A stretch of DNA of 49,179 nucleotides from JBAXXL01 sp037127915 (GTDB lineage Bacteria; Bacteroidota; Ignavibacteria; Kapaibacteriales; UBA2268), in NCBI GenBank assembly GCA_037127915.1, contig JBAXXL010000031.1:1-49179 (forward strand), given 5' to 3'. The notes beneath the pieces are model-generated. The model was given only the letters and a program-made list of their open reading frames with translations, had not been told where the DNA came from and did not search any database. Shown here piece after piece: positions 1 through 9,864 of this stretch (its first letter is position 1; each line of letters opens with the position of its first letter). Both the position numbers and the translations under genes were made by a program.

Positions 1-127
1 TGATTCAGACAATTATCCTGTTCATCCTCTAATCCTGGCCATCCTGATTCAGACAGTTTCTTCCATTTATCATTTATCATTTATCATTAACCATTATCCT
101 GCCCACCTTGATTCTAACAAAATATTG
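1..127. repeat. Intergenic simple repeats at window start
   Basis: No gene seen. The 11-mer TGATTCAGACA occurs at 1-11 and again at 45-55, and the heptamer ATTTATC is repeated in tandem from 65 to about 88. Similar low-complexity TTTATCA/CATTAAT tracts recur in other gaps of this window (near 15150 and 18830), so this is probably dispersed intergenic repeat DNA. Confidence 0.5.
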
Positions 128-135
128 GTTTTAAA

Positions 136-166
136 TTTGATTTATTAAAATTTTTTTCATAATTTG
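136..166 (+). promoter_or_regulatory. Candidate Bacteroidota-type promoter of VWA paralogue 1
   Basis: TTTG at 136-139 is followed after 20 nt by TAATTTG at 160-166, resembling the Bacteroidota -33 TTTG / -7 TAnnTTTG pair with one base missing in the -7 box. The same pair with the same spacing occurs before the two downstream paralogues (5002-5032, 9780-9810). The start codon is 53 nt downstream, preceded by GAGAAG. Conservation among paralogues supports function but may only reflect recent duplication. Confidence 0.45.
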
Positions 167-219
167 GCAAAATATTTATATTTGATTAGTAAAAGTTCAT
201 TTGATTTGAGAAGCGTATT

Positions 220-3200
220 ATGAAAAAACAAATTTTGTGTGTTATCCTTATGTTGTTCAGCTATAATTTACATAGCCAGAATTTATTCATTTATAATGTT
301 GATACATCAACTTATCCTACTGTTACGGCAAACTTCTTTGCCTTTGATGCGGCGTGGAATCAGCAAAGTATCGATAAAAGTGATTTAGTGTTAAAAGAAA
401 ACGGATTGACACGAACGGTGTACAATTTAACTTGCTCCACCCCAAAGAAACCCTTACCTGTTTCGAGTTTATTGATGCTGGATGTATCGCATACTATGGA
501 TAGTACACATTTGGCAGTAGCTAAAGACTGTGCAACAGCATGGGTAAATGTTTTGAAAAACGACAAAAGCGAATGTGCACTCACTTCTTTCGATCATTTC
601 AATTATTTCAACCAAGATTTTACAACTGATAAAACTAAATTAACAAAAGCTATAAATAGTTTATCCTCAGGTGGCGGTACGGATTATAACAAAGCATTAA
701 TTGATTCGTTTGCCGGTGGATTGATTGCCACAAAAACCGGAAAATATCAAAAGGTACTGCTGTTGCTAACTGATGGCCTATCAAATTCAGTACCCGAATA
801 CAGCAAAATTATAGATGAAGCAAAACTACAGCAATGCAAGATATTTGTGTTTAGTATTGATATGCTGTGTCCTCAAATTTTGAAAGATATTTGTACTCAA
901 ACTGGCGGTATGTGGTTTGAAAACATTAACGAACAAACCAAAAAGGACGAACTATTTCGAATAATTATGCATTTAGCTCAAGGCGGTGAACCGTGCATCC
1001 TACCTTGGAAAAGTGTTGCCACCTGCGACACATCGGATATAAATTTGGAGCTTACTTGGAAGGGTGTAAAAACCTCTGTCGTTTTCCCAATGCCGGCCAA
1101 TGGAGTTCATAGATTAGAAGTTTATCCTAGTACTGTTCAATTCAAACCTTCAAAGATTGGAATGCCCAAAGATACAATAATTAAGCTATCTGCTAAAGGT
1201 GTTGATTTTAAAATAACAGCAATAAATTTAATACATGGTTCTTCATACTTTAGCATTAAAAATATAACCTTTCCACTTACTATAGCTAAGAATACGAACT
1301 ACAATATACCGGTTCGCTATATGCCTTCGGATTCAAATCTGTGTTATGGCGGGTTTGAAGTAGTAACAGATTACTGTAATACAAGTTTCAGTTGTTACGG
1401 AGGTGATCGAAAGAAGAAAATGACACAACCAACACTTAAACTTACACGTCCAAACGGCGGCGAAAAGTTCTTGATGAACGTGGACACATTAATTACATGG
1501 GAAGGCGTTACTCCAACTGATACTGTAAATCTGGAATATAGCTTGGATAACGGTGTAAAGTGGAAAAGAATTACGGATAAAGCAGTTGGATTGAAATATA
1601 TTTGGAGAGAAATACCAAGCGTCGAAAGCGCTAGATGCTTAATAAGAGTAAGCCAAGGTTGTATAGACACCATTCCGAGTCTTGTTTTTCAAAAAACCTT
1701 AGGTGGAAGTAAATCGGAAACAGTTTCCTCATTTCAACAAACTAAAGATGGCGGATATATACTTGCCGGTTCTTCAAGTTCCAACGATAAGGACGTAACG
1801 GGAAATTATGGGATGTCCGATTATTGGGTTGTCAAACTTAGCTCCATAGGAAAGATTGAATGGCAAAAAACCTATGGTGGGAAAAGTAATGATTTTGCAA
1901 CATCAATTATGCAAACAAGTGACGATGGATATATTGTTGCCGGTAATACAAATTCGACCGATAGTAATATTGTAGGTCATCAAGGCGGCTACGATTTTTG
2001 GGTAATTAAGTTAAATCCTACAGGTAAGCTCCAGTGGCAAAAGTCATTAGGCGGAAGTGCCGCTGATTATGCAAATTCCATTCAACAAACTAAAGATGGC
2101 GGATACATTGTTGGAGGTTATAGCGCATCGTGGGATGGTGACGTGAACAAAACCATACTTGATTCAGTTGCTTGGATAGGAAAGCTCAATCCAGACGGTA
2201 ATCTGGAATGGGGTAAAATTATTGGCTCAGGAAATGATAAAGTAGTATCAATTAAGCAGACAACTGAAGGCGGATATATTGCGGCGGTAAACCACATGCT
2301 GATTATCTCAGGAATGCCACCATCTTATATTACACAATATAGTTTTATAAAATTAGATGCTTTAGGTAATACCGAATGGGACAAGATTTATGGCGGAGCA
2401 AAAGAAGATGTTATGACATCACTTACAATTGCCGCTGATGGCGGTTATATAGCATCAGGATATTCTAATTCTGCTGATGGAGATGTAACTGGCGTTAAGG
2501 GAAAATATGATTATTGGATTCTTAAGGTTGATGTAAACGGGAATAAATTGTGGCAAAAGACAATGGGTGGTACTGAAAACGATTATGCACATTCTATTGC
2601 TAATACTGAAGATGGCGGCTATATAGTTGCGGGCGAAACATTGTCAAAAGATGGTGATGTTGTTTATACACACGGTCAGTCAGATGCTTGGATAGTAAAA
2701 CTAAACTCAAGCGGGACAATACAATGGCGTAATTCTTTCGGAGGCAGTGGTAACGATATTGCAAAAGCAGTAATACAGACAAGAGATCATAGTTATGCGT
2801 TTGTAGCTACAACCTCCTCATCAAATGGTGATGTTACAGGGCAAAAAGGCGTTAGTGATTATTGGATAGTAAAACTCGGATCAGAAAAGTATGTTTTGCA
2901 ATCTGACGAATCGGATGCTAATTTTGCTATTATTCCACTCGATGTTGAGTCTAATGAGATAAATATGCAAAAGTGCCTTGTAGGGGAGACAAAAGATTCT
3001 TCAATCGCCGAAATAATTAAAAATACAGGAAACCAAAAATTGAGAATAGATTCGGTTTATTTTCGTGGAGCAGATGCCGCGGCTTTTTCTATTGTCTCTG
3101 TTTTACCGAAATATACATTAGCGATAGGAGGAACACATAACTCTGAGCTAAGATTTAAACCCATTCATGCAGGTGCCAATATAGCAGAAATGGCTATTAT

Positions 3201-4677
3201 TACGCAAAGTGATACTGTTTTTCGTAAAATTCAAGGTGATGGTGTTCAGCCATCACTTGAAATAGTAAACAAAATCTGCAATTTCGGGAAAGTTAATGTT
3301 GGGAGCGAAGTGGATTCATTTCAACTTGTAGTAGTACGAAATGTAGGCGCTTCGGACATAAAGTTCATTAATTCAAAGCATAGTGGACCAAACATCACTG
3401 ATTTTTCTTCAAGCCAAGGTGTAGAAAATTTAATTCTAAAACCTGGTGATGTTATCAAAATTGATTTTAAATTCAAACCAAGCGATGCAGGACGTACCAG
3501 CGGGTTGTACGAAATTTATTATAATGGTGTTGGCAGTCCGGTACAAATACAGCTTTATGGCGAAGGATTGCTTGGAAGTTCACAGGATTTGATTGCGCCT
3601 GAAAACGACACAATCAATGCTCCAATAGATGTGGTTTTAAAATGGCAGGCGAATCCGGCAAATAGTTCTTATATCTTACAAGTTGCGAAAGATGAGAATT
3701 TCACCAGTATTGTTATCGACGAAACCCTGACAGAGAATTCGTACAAATGCCCTAAATTAGACTTTTTACAAACATATCATTGGCGCGTTAAAGCTATTTC
3801 GGGGTCGGAACAAAGTGCCTGGTCGCCTTTTTGGCGGTTTACTACCTTGATGGATACAGTAGCTTTACTTACACCTGCCGATTTATCAAAAAACAATGCG
3901 CTTCCTGTAAATCTGAATTGGAACAAAGGCATTTACGAAAAAGATTATCGTTTGGAAATTTCAGAAACCATCGATTTTGCAACTAAAATCAAGGATACCG
4001 TAATTTCAAAAATCAATAATGCTGACATTAAGAATTTGGATAATAACCAAAATTATTTTTGGCGCGTCCGCAACGAATCGGGAGATACATTGGGCTATTG
4101 GTCTAAAATTTGGCAATTTAAAACCGGAATGTCCAATTTGATGTTGATTTATCCCGAAAATGCTCAACAAAATTTGGAGCAGGAAATAAATTTCAAATGG
4201 TCCAACGTAGTAGGAGCTGAATATTATCAATTACAAATATCCAAGAATGAACAATTTACCGATTTGGTATATTCAAAAGATTCTATATTGACAACCGAGC
4301 GGAATGTTCCCGATTTAGAACCGGAAAAGCTGTACTATTGGCGTGTCCGTGTTTGGAATCAAGAATCAATCGGCACTGCATATTGGAGCGAGGTTTGGAC
4401 ATTTAGAACCGGTGCTTCGGGTGTAGCTGATGAATCGGAATTTATTCAGATTACACCTAATCCTGCGGGTGAGTATATCACAATATCCTTGAAACCTTCC
4501 GAAGGTTTCGAACCTTCGGAAGGTTCTGCAATCAACATCTACAACACACTCGGCGAAAAGGTATGGTTTGTAGGGACATGTCGCGACCTGTTCGCCCGAA
4601 TAGATATTTCAGATTTGCCAAAAGGAATATATTTTGTGAAGGTTGGTGGCGAAACGAAGAAGTTTGTGAAGATGTAA
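220..4677 (+). CDS. Secreted T9SS protein with VWA domain and seven-repeat propeller, paralogue 1
   Basis: This is a 1485-residue exported protein, probably carried across the outer membrane by T9SS. Residues 1-20 form a signal peptide (MKKQILCVILMLFSY, then LHSQ). A von Willebrand A domain spans about 75-255 with MIDAS motif DVSHT starting at Asp88. A PNGGE domain begins near 406. Seven repeats of about 57 residues (pattern GGS..D...QT.DGGYI.AG...DYW.VKL...W) occupy about 490-887 and probably form a seven-bladed propeller. HYDIN/choice-of-anchor-D-like domains follow (about 895-1120), then three FnIII-like domains (about 1125-1400) and a T9SS type A sorting domain (about 1408-1485; ITPNPAGEYITIS, IYNTLGEKV, DLPKGIYFVKV). 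It is the first of three tandem paralogues. The sorting domain contains two palindromes read as protein (KPSEGFEPSEGS and VGTCRDLFA). The ligand is unknown; adhesion or a cell-surface role is inferred. Confidence 0.85.
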   Translation: MKKQILCVILMLFSYNLHSQNLFIYNVDTSTYPTVTANFFAFDAAWNQQSIDKSDLVLKENGLTRTVYNLTCSTPKKPLPVSSLLMLDVSHTMDSTHLAVAKDCATAWVNVLKNDKSECALTSFDHFNYFNQDFTTDKTKLTKAINSLSSGGGTDYNKALIDSFAGGLIATKTGKYQKVLLLLTDGLSNSVPEYSKIIDEAKLQQCKIFVFSIDMLCPQILKDICTQTGGMWFENINEQTKKDELFRIIMHLAQGGEPCILPWKSVATCDTSDINLELTWKGVKTSVVFPMPANGVHRLEVYPSTVQFKPSKIGMPKDTIIKLSAKGVDFKITAINLIHGSSYFSIKNITFPLTIAKNTNYNIPVRYMPSDSNLCYGGFEVVTDYCNTSFSCYGGDRKKKMTQPTLKLTRPNGGEKFLMNVDTLITWEGVTPTDTVNLEYSLDNGVKWKRITDKAVGLKYIWREIPSVESARCLIRVSQGCIDTIPSLVFQKTLGGSKSETVSSFQQTKDGGYILAGSSSSNDKDVTGNYGMSDYWVVKLSSIGKIEWQKTYGGKSNDFATSIMQTSDDGYIVAGNTNSTDSNIVGHQGGYDFWVIKLNPTGKLQWQKSLGGSAADYANSIQQTKDGGYIVGGYSASWDGDVNKTILDSVAWIGKLNPDGNLEWGKIIGSGNDKVVSIKQTTEGGYIAAVNHMLIISGMPPSYITQYSFIKLDALGNTEWDKIYGGAKEDVMTSLTIAADGGYIASGYSNSADGDVTGVKGKYDYWILKVDVNGNKLWQKTMGGTENDYAHSIANTEDGGYIVAGETLSKDGDVVYTHGQSDAWIVKLNSSGTIQWRNSFGGSGNDIAKAVIQTRDHSYAFVATTSSSNGDVTGQKGVSDYWIVKLGSEKYVLQSDESDANFAIIPLDVESNEINMQKCLVGETKDSSIAEIIKNTGNQKLRIDSVYFRGADAAAFSIVSVLPKYTLAIGGTHNSELRFKPIHAGANIAEMAIITQSDTVFRKIQGDGVQPSLEIVNKICNFGKVNVGSEVDSFQLVVVRNVGASDIKFINSKHSGPNITDFSSSQGVENLILKPGDVIKIDFKFKPSDAGRTSGLYEIYYNGVGSPVQIQLYGEGLLGSSQDLIAPENDTINAPIDVVLKWQANPANSSYILQVAKDENFTSIVIDETLTENSYKCPKLDFLQTYHWRVKAISGSEQSAWSPFWRFTTLMDTVALLTPADLSKNNALPVNLNWNKGIYEKDYRLEISETIDFATKIKDTVISKINNADIKNLDNNQNYFWRVRNESGDTLGYWSKIWQFKTGMSNLMLIYPENAQQNLEQEINFKWSNVVGAEYYQLQISKNEQFTDLVYSKDSILTTERNVPDLEPEKLYYWRVRVWNQESIGTAYWSEVWTFRTGASGVADESEFIQITPNPAGEYITISLKPSEGFEPSEGSAINIYNTLGEKVWFVGTCRDLFARIDISDLPKGIYFVKVGGETKKFVKM
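4493..4525. repeat. In-frame 33-nt palindrome, CTD site A of paralogue 1
   Basis: The 15-mer AACCTTCCGAAGGTT (4493-4507) is followed by TCG and then its exact reverse complement (4511-4525). It lies inside the coding sequence and is read as PSEGFEPSEGS. The identical unit occurs at the corresponding position in the Omp28-like gene (24956-24988). Confidence 0.85.
4570..4598 (+). repeat. Decayed GTAG-type REP hairpin, CTD site B of paralogue 1
   Basis: GTAG at 4570-4573 is followed by an imperfect palindrome centred on GTCGCGAC (arms GGACATGTCGC / GCGACCTGTTC). It is in frame within the sorting domain, between LGEKV and the RIDISDLPKG strand, where the other paralogues also carry palindromes. 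Confidence 0.6.
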
Positions 4678-4715
4678 CACAGTTCATAAAGTTAAAAGTT
4701 CGTAAAGTTTTTAAA

Positions 4716-4744
4716 GTAGAGACGACCCACTGGGTCGTCTTTAC
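4716..4744 (+). repeat. GTAG-type REP hairpin after paralogue 1
   Basis: GTAG at 4716-4719 abuts the stem AGACGACCCA, whose reverse complement follows after one base (C). It lies 39 nt after the stop codon and could also act as a terminator, although only a short T run (CTTTAC) follows. Confidence 0.7.
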
Positions 4745-4830
4745 AATTATAACTCATAACTTATAATTTATAACTTTTGAAGATGGATTTTTCACTTCGT
4801 TCAGAATGCCTAACTGTATATTTATCAGGG

Positions 4831-4920
4831 AGATTCCTGTTTCCGCAGGAATGACGACTTATACCCTATACCCCAAACCCAACTCCGCGTCTTCGCGGCT
4901 TTGCGGTGAATTCTTCCCTC
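4831..4920. repeat. Dispersed intergenic repeat, copy 1
   Basis: A ~90-nt block beginning with the hairpin ATTCCTG / CAGGAAT, then ATGACGACTTATACCCTATACCC and a segment rich in GCGTCTTCGCGG. Related copies lie at 9621-9713, 18741-18823 and 25209-25297, next to other T9SS genes. No coding potential is evident. The rest of the 4678-5085 gap is AT-rich simple sequence and the next promoter. Confidence 0.65.
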
Positions 4921-5001
4921 TTCTCATTTTCAACTTTCAACTATCAATTTTCAATTGACATTGACCTCCATCCTAATTCTACCAAAATAATGCTTTCCAA
5001 A

Positions 5002-5032
5002 TTTGATTTATTAAATATTTTTTCATAATTTG
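5002..5032 (+). promoter_or_regulatory. Candidate promoter of VWA paralogue 2
   Basis: TTTG (5002-5005), 20 nt, TAATTTG (5026-5032), the same arrangement as upstream of the other two paralogues. The ATG at 5086 is preceded by GAGAAGG. Confidence 0.45.
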
Positions 5033-5085
5033 GTAAAATATTTATATTAAATTATTAAAAGTTCATTTTATTTGAGAAGGTTATT

Positions 5086-8000
5086 ATGAAAAAACCAATT
5101 TTATGCATTCTGTTTATTTTGCTCAGCTATCCTTTATATAGCCAGAATTTATTAATTTATAATGTTGACACATCGAATTATCCTACTGTTACAGCAAACT
5201 TCTTTGCTTTTGACGCGGCGTGGAATCAGCAAAGTCCTGATAAAAGTGAATTAGTATTAACAGAAAACGGTTCCACAAGAACATTGTATAATTTAACTTG
5301 TGCTACTCCAAAGAAACCCTTGCCTGTTTCGAGTGTGTTGATGCTGGATGTATCCCACACAATGGACGACACACATTTGAATGTTGCTAAAGACTGTGCT
5401 GGAGCTTGGGTAAATGTTTTAAAGAATGACAAAAGCGAATGTGCGCTCACATCTTTCGATCACTTTAATTATTTCAACCAAGATTTTACCACCGATAAAA
5501 CTAAATTGGTAAAAGCTATAAATGGTTTATCCTCCGGTGGTGGAACTGATTATAACAAAGCATTAATTGATCCGTTTGCAGGTGGATTGATTGCCACAAA
5601 AACCGGGAAATATCAAAAAGTACTAATATTGCTAATTGATGGTTTATCCAGTTCAGTACCCGAATTTACTAAAATAATTGATGAAGCAAAATTACAAAAG
5701 TGCAAGATATTTGTACTAAGTATCGATATGACTTGTCCTCAAATTTTGAAAGATATTTGTTCACAAACCGGTGGTACGTGGTTTGAAAACATTAACGATC
5801 AAACCAAAAAGGATGAGCTTTTTCGCATCGTATTGCATTTAGCGCAGGGTAACGAACCATGCATTCTACCTTGGAAAAGCGTTGCCACTTGTGATACATC
5901 GGATATAGATTTGGAACTTAGCTGGAAGGGTGTAAAAGCCTCAACTGTTTTCCCAATGCCGGCTATTGGTGTTCATCGACTTCAGACTAATCCTAATACA
6001 GTGCAATTTGGAATCACACCGCTTGGAACACAAAGAGATACAATCATTAAGTTATCGGCAAAAGGTGTTGATTATAAAATAACAGCAATAAATTTAATAT
6101 ACGGTGATGCATTCCGAATAGAAAATATTAATCTTCCTCTGACAATTCCTAAAAATACAAACTACAATATTACAGTCCGCTATACACCTACAGAAACAAA
6201 TCTATGCTATGGCGGGTTTGAAGTTGTAACCGATTACTGTAATTCTACTTTCAGTTGCTTTGGTGGTGATCGCGCTAAAAGTATGACTAAACCAACCCTT
6301 AAACTAACTCATCCAAACGGCGCCGAAAAGTTCTTAATGAATGTCGATACTCTGATAACTTGGGAAGGCGTAGTTCCTACTGACACTGTAAACTTGGAAT
6401 ATAGTCTGGACAATGGTATAAAGTGGACTAAAATTACCGATAGAGCAGTTGGATTGAAATATATTTGGAAAGAAATTCCAAGTGTCGAAAGTTATCGATG
6501 CTTAATAAGAGTGAGCCAAGGCTGCATAGACAGCACTCCGAGACTTATTTTTCAAAAAGCCTTAGGTGGAAGTAAATCTGAAACCGTATCCTCCTTTCAA
6601 CAAACTAAAGATGGTGGCTATATTCTTGCCGGATCGTCAAGTTCCAATGATAATGATGTCACCGGTAACAAAGGGATGAATGATTATTGGGTAGTCAAAC
6701 TTAGCCCCTTAGGATTGATTGAATGGCAAAGCAATTATGGCGGTACCCGCGACGATATTGCAACATCAATTATACAAACAAGTGACAATGGTTATGTTGT
6801 TGTAGGTACAACAAATTCGTCTGACGGAGATGTGACGGATTATCAAGGTGCTTATGATATATGGGTTATAAGATTAAATTCAAAAGGACAGATTATCTGG
6901 CAAAAAACATTGGGTGGAAGTGCGCAAGATAACGGCAATTACGTTCAACAAACCAATGATGGCGGGTATATTGTAGGAGGTTATAGTCTATCGAGGGATG
7001 GTGAGGTGAATAAAGACTCAAATGGTACAGTCGCTTGGATAGGAAAACTCGATGCCGCGGGAAATTTTTCTTGGGGTAAAATTATTGGGTCCGAAAATGA
7101 CAAAGCAATTTGCGTCAAGCAGACTGTAGATAATGGGTACATAATAGCGGTACAACATTCGGTGATTGTCGGAGGCATGCCTCCTAAAATTACATCCCAA
7201 TATAGTTTTATCAAAGTAAATGCATCAGGTACAACCCAGTGGGATAAGATCTATGGCGGAGCAGCGGAAGATGTTATGACATCAATTGCTATAACTCCGG
7301 ATGGTGGTTATATAGCCGCAGGTTATTCCAATTCAATGGATGGAGATGTAACCGGTGTTAAAGGAAATTATGATTATTGGGTTCTAAAAGTAGATGCAGG
7401 CGGGAATAAATTGTGGCAAAAGACAATGGGCGGAACTAGTGACGATTTCGCTAATTCTATTGTTAATACAGAGGACGGCGGTTATATAGTAGCCGGTGAA
7501 TCCCTTTCAAAAAATGGTGATATTACCTATCCCCGCGGTCTATCAGATGCTTGGCTAGTAAAACTAAGCTCCACCGGGATTATACAATGGCAGAATTCGT
7601 TTGGAGGTAGTGGTAATGATATTGCAGAATCAATTATCCAAACAAGAGACCGTGGATATGCATTTGTAGCTACTACATCCTCCTCAAATGGTGACGTGAC
7701 AGGACAAAAGGGTGTTAGTGATTATTGGTTCGTAAAACTTGGAACAGAAAAATATAATTTGCAATCGGACGAATCGGATGCTAGTTTTACGATTATTCCA
7801 CTCGATGTGGAATGTAGTGAGATAAATATGCAAAAGTGCCTTATCGGGGAGACAAAAGATTCTTCCATCTCCGAAATAATTAAAAATACAGGAAACCAAA
7901 CATTGAGGATAGATTCGGTTTATTTTCGTGGAGCAGATGCAGCGGCTTTTTCTATAGTCTCTGTTTTGCCTAAATATACATTAGCAATTGGAGGAACACA

Positions 8001-9543
8001 CAACTCTGAGCTAAGATTTAAGCCAACCCACGTTGGTGCTAACATTGCTGAAATGGCAATTATAACCCAAAGTGATACTGTATTTCGTAAAATTCAGGGT
8101 GAAGGAATTCAATCGACATTGGAAATAGTAAACAAAACCTGCAATTTTGGGAAAGTGCGTGTTGGTAGTGAAGTTGATTCTCTTCAACTAGTAGTGGTCC
8201 GAAATGTAGGCACAACCGATATGACAGTTCCTACTTCTAAGCATAGCGGACCAAACATAACAGATTTTACTTCAAGCCAAGGTGTCGATAATTTAGTTTT
8301 AAAACCCGGTGAAGTAATCAAATATGATTTTAAATTCAAACCAAGTGATGTAGGACGAACCAGCGGTTTGTATGAAATTTATTATGATGGTGTCGGCAGT
8401 CCGATCCAAATACAATTATATGGCGAAGGTTTGCTCGGAAGTTCACAGGATTTGATTTCGCCGGAAAACGACACAATCAATGCTCCGGTAGATTTGGTTT
8501 TAAAATGGCAGGGGAATCCGGCAAATAGTTCGTATATTCTGCAAGTTGCGAAAGATGAGGATTTCACCAGTATTGTTATCGACAAAACGCTTACAGAGAC
8601 TTCGTATAAATGCCCTAAATTAGACTTTTTACAAACATATCATTGGCGTGTTAAATCTATTTCCGGTTCAGAACAAAGTTCTTGGTCACCTTTGTGGCGG
8701 TTTACAACCCTAATGGATACAATAGCTTTGCTTACACCTGTCAATTTATCAAAAAACAATGCGCTTCCAATAAATCTGAATTGGAACAAAGGCATTTACG
8801 AAAAGGATTATCGTTTGCAAATTTCTAAATCAAATGATTTTGCAACTAAAATCAAGGATACTTTAATTTCAAAGTTCAATAATGCTGACATTAAAAATTT
8901 GAATAATAGCCAAAATTATTTTTGGCGCGTTCGAAATGAATCGGGTGATACATTGGGCTATTGGTCTAAAATTTGGCAGTTTAAAACCGGAATGTCCAAT
9001 TTGACATTGATTTATCCCGAAAATGCTCAACAAAATTTGGAGCAGGAAATAAATTTCAAATGGTCCAACGTAGTTGGAGCTGAATATTATCAATTACAAA
9101 TATCAAAGAACGATAACTTTACCGATGTGGTATATTCGAAAGATTCTATATTAACAACCGAGCGGAATGTTCCTGATTTAGAACCGGAAAAGCAGTATTA
9201 TTGGCGTGTCCGTGTTTGGAATCAAGAATCCATTGGCACAGCTTATTGGAGTGAAGTTTGGACATTTAGAACCGGTGGAACAGGTGTGAAGGATGAATCG
9301 GACATGATTCAGATTACCCCTAATCCGGCGGGAGATTTTATAACAATAACTATTGAAAGATGTGCCACACTTTCAAAGTGTGGCACATCTGGAGAAATCC
9401 AAATCTACAATACTCTTGGTGAAAAGGTAATGACGGTTTCGGCACGGCACGCCGTGCCACTACGGATCAATATATCTGATTTGCCAAAAGGGATTTATTT
9501 TGTGAAGGTAGGCGATGAAACGGCGAAATTTGTGAAACTATAA
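5086..9543 (+). CDS. Secreted T9SS protein with VWA domain and seven-repeat propeller, paralogue 2
   Basis: This 1485-residue protein aligns with paralogue 1 over its whole length and is the closest relative of it in the window. It has a signal peptide (residues 1-20, ending YSQ), a VWA domain with MIDAS DVSHT at Asp88, a PNGAE version of the PNGGE motif, seven propeller repeats, HYDIN-like and FnIII-like domains, and a T9SS tail (ITPNPAGDFITI, IYNTLGEKV, DLPKGIYFVKV). Sequence difference is spread throughout, so the duplication is not brand new. In the tail, codons for ERCATLSKCGTS and SARHAVPL are translated palindromic elements. These add two Cys to a region that normally lacks them, as seen in the sequence; whether they matter is unknown. 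Its role is inferred to be cell-surface or secreted binding. Confidence 0.85.
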   Translation: MKKPILCILFILLSYPLYSQNLLIYNVDTSNYPTVTANFFAFDAAWNQQSPDKSELVLTENGSTRTLYNLTCATPKKPLPVSSVLMLDVSHTMDDTHLNVAKDCAGAWVNVLKNDKSECALTSFDHFNYFNQDFTTDKTKLVKAINGLSSGGGTDYNKALIDPFAGGLIATKTGKYQKVLILLIDGLSSSVPEFTKIIDEAKLQKCKIFVLSIDMTCPQILKDICSQTGGTWFENINDQTKKDELFRIVLHLAQGNEPCILPWKSVATCDTSDIDLELSWKGVKASTVFPMPAIGVHRLQTNPNTVQFGITPLGTQRDTIIKLSAKGVDYKITAINLIYGDAFRIENINLPLTIPKNTNYNITVRYTPTETNLCYGGFEVVTDYCNSTFSCFGGDRAKSMTKPTLKLTHPNGAEKFLMNVDTLITWEGVVPTDTVNLEYSLDNGIKWTKITDRAVGLKYIWKEIPSVESYRCLIRVSQGCIDSTPRLIFQKALGGSKSETVSSFQQTKDGGYILAGSSSSNDNDVTGNKGMNDYWVVKLSPLGLIEWQSNYGGTRDDIATSIIQTSDNGYVVVGTTNSSDGDVTDYQGAYDIWVIRLNSKGQIIWQKTLGGSAQDNGNYVQQTNDGGYIVGGYSLSRDGEVNKDSNGTVAWIGKLDAAGNFSWGKIIGSENDKAICVKQTVDNGYIIAVQHSVIVGGMPPKITSQYSFIKVNASGTTQWDKIYGGAAEDVMTSIAITPDGGYIAAGYSNSMDGDVTGVKGNYDYWVLKVDAGGNKLWQKTMGGTSDDFANSIVNTEDGGYIVAGESLSKNGDITYPRGLSDAWLVKLSSTGIIQWQNSFGGSGNDIAESIIQTRDRGYAFVATTSSSNGDVTGQKGVSDYWFVKLGTEKYNLQSDESDASFTIIPLDVECSEINMQKCLIGETKDSSISEIIKNTGNQTLRIDSVYFRGADAAAFSIVSVLPKYTLAIGGTHNSELRFKPTHVGANIAEMAIITQSDTVFRKIQGEGIQSTLEIVNKTCNFGKVRVGSEVDSLQLVVVRNVGTTDMTVPTSKHSGPNITDFTSSQGVDNLVLKPGEVIKYDFKFKPSDVGRTSGLYEIYYDGVGSPIQIQLYGEGLLGSSQDLISPENDTINAPVDLVLKWQGNPANSSYILQVAKDEDFTSIVIDKTLTETSYKCPKLDFLQTYHWRVKSISGSEQSSWSPLWRFTTLMDTIALLTPVNLSKNNALPINLNWNKGIYEKDYRLQISKSNDFATKIKDTLISKFNNADIKNLNNSQNYFWRVRNESGDTLGYWSKIWQFKTGMSNLTLIYPENAQQNLEQEINFKWSNVVGAEYYQLQISKNDNFTDVVYSKDSILTTERNVPDLEPEKQYYWRVRVWNQESIGTAYWSEVWTFRTGGTGVKDESDMIQITPNPAGDFITITIERCATLSKCGTSGEIQIYNTLGEKVMTVSARHAVPLRINISDLPKGIYFVKVGDETAKFVKL
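9358..9390. repeat. In-frame perfect 33-nt palindrome (AGATG class), CTD site A of paralogue 2
   Basis: The arm AGATGTGCCACACTTT (9358-9373), one central C, then the exact reverse complement (9375-9390). It is read in frame as RCATLSKCGTS, flanked by GAA and GGAGAAATCC. The same 33 nt with the same centre occurs between genes at 34773-34805, and with a G centre at 18707-18739. Confidence 0.95.
9441..9463 (-). repeat. In-frame GTAG-type REP hairpin, CTD site B of paralogue 2
   Basis: Perfect 8-bp arms GGCACGGC / GCCGTGCC around AC, followed by A and then CTAC (9460-9463), which is GTAG on the minus strand. Read in frame as ARHAVPL. A near-identical element sits at the same place in the Omp28-like gene (25039-25060). 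Confidence 0.85.
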
Positions 9544-9574
9544 AATTTGTAAAGATTTTAAAGAGAAGAAGATA

Positions 9575-9607
9575 AGATGGAGTCCAACTTCGAGGTGGGC
9601 TCCATCT
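9575..9607 (+). terminator. AGATG-class hairpin, probable terminator of paralogue 2
   Basis: A 33-nt imperfect palindrome with outer arms AGATGGAGTCC / GGGCTCCATCT, followed by TTATTTATT. It starts 32 nt after the stop codon. Close relatives are at 22429-22461, 25163-25197 and 15097-15128. Confidence 0.6.
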
Positions 9608-9620
9608 TTATTTATTGGGA

Positions 9621-9713
9621 AGATTCCGTGTCAAGCAGGGAATAACGGCTTAAACCCAAAACCCTACTTTGCGTCTCCGCGTCTTTGCGGTGAATTCTTC
9701 CCTCTTCTAATTT
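9621..9713. repeat. Dispersed intergenic repeat, copy 2
   Basis: AGATTCCGTGTCAAGCAGGG, AATAACGGCTTAAACCC, then GCGTCTCCGCGTCTTTGCGG and TGAATTCTTCC. Very close to the copy at 25209-25297. The gap 9544-9864 otherwise holds the terminator hairpin, CAACTATCAA-like simple sequence and the promoter of paralogue 3. Confidence 0.65.
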
Positions 9714-9779
9714 TCAATTTTCAACTATCAACTATCTATTGACCTTCATCCTAATTTCAACAAAATAATGGTTTTTAAA

Positions 9780-9810
9780 TTTGATTTATTAAATATTTTT
9801 TCATAATTTG
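9780..9810 (+). promoter_or_regulatory. Candidate promoter of VWA paralogue 3
   Basis: TTTG (9780-9783), 20 nt, TAATTTG (9804-9810); same spacing as before paralogues 1 and 2. Confidence 0.45.
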
Positions 9811-9864
9811 GTAACATAATTATTAAAAAATTAGAAAAAGTTCATTTTATTGAGAAGGTGTTTT

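Noticed and set aside
9850..9864. TTG start extending VWA paralogue 3 by five residues
   Set aside because: It overlaps the ribosome binding site GAGAAGG and would spoil the signal peptide shared with the paralogues.
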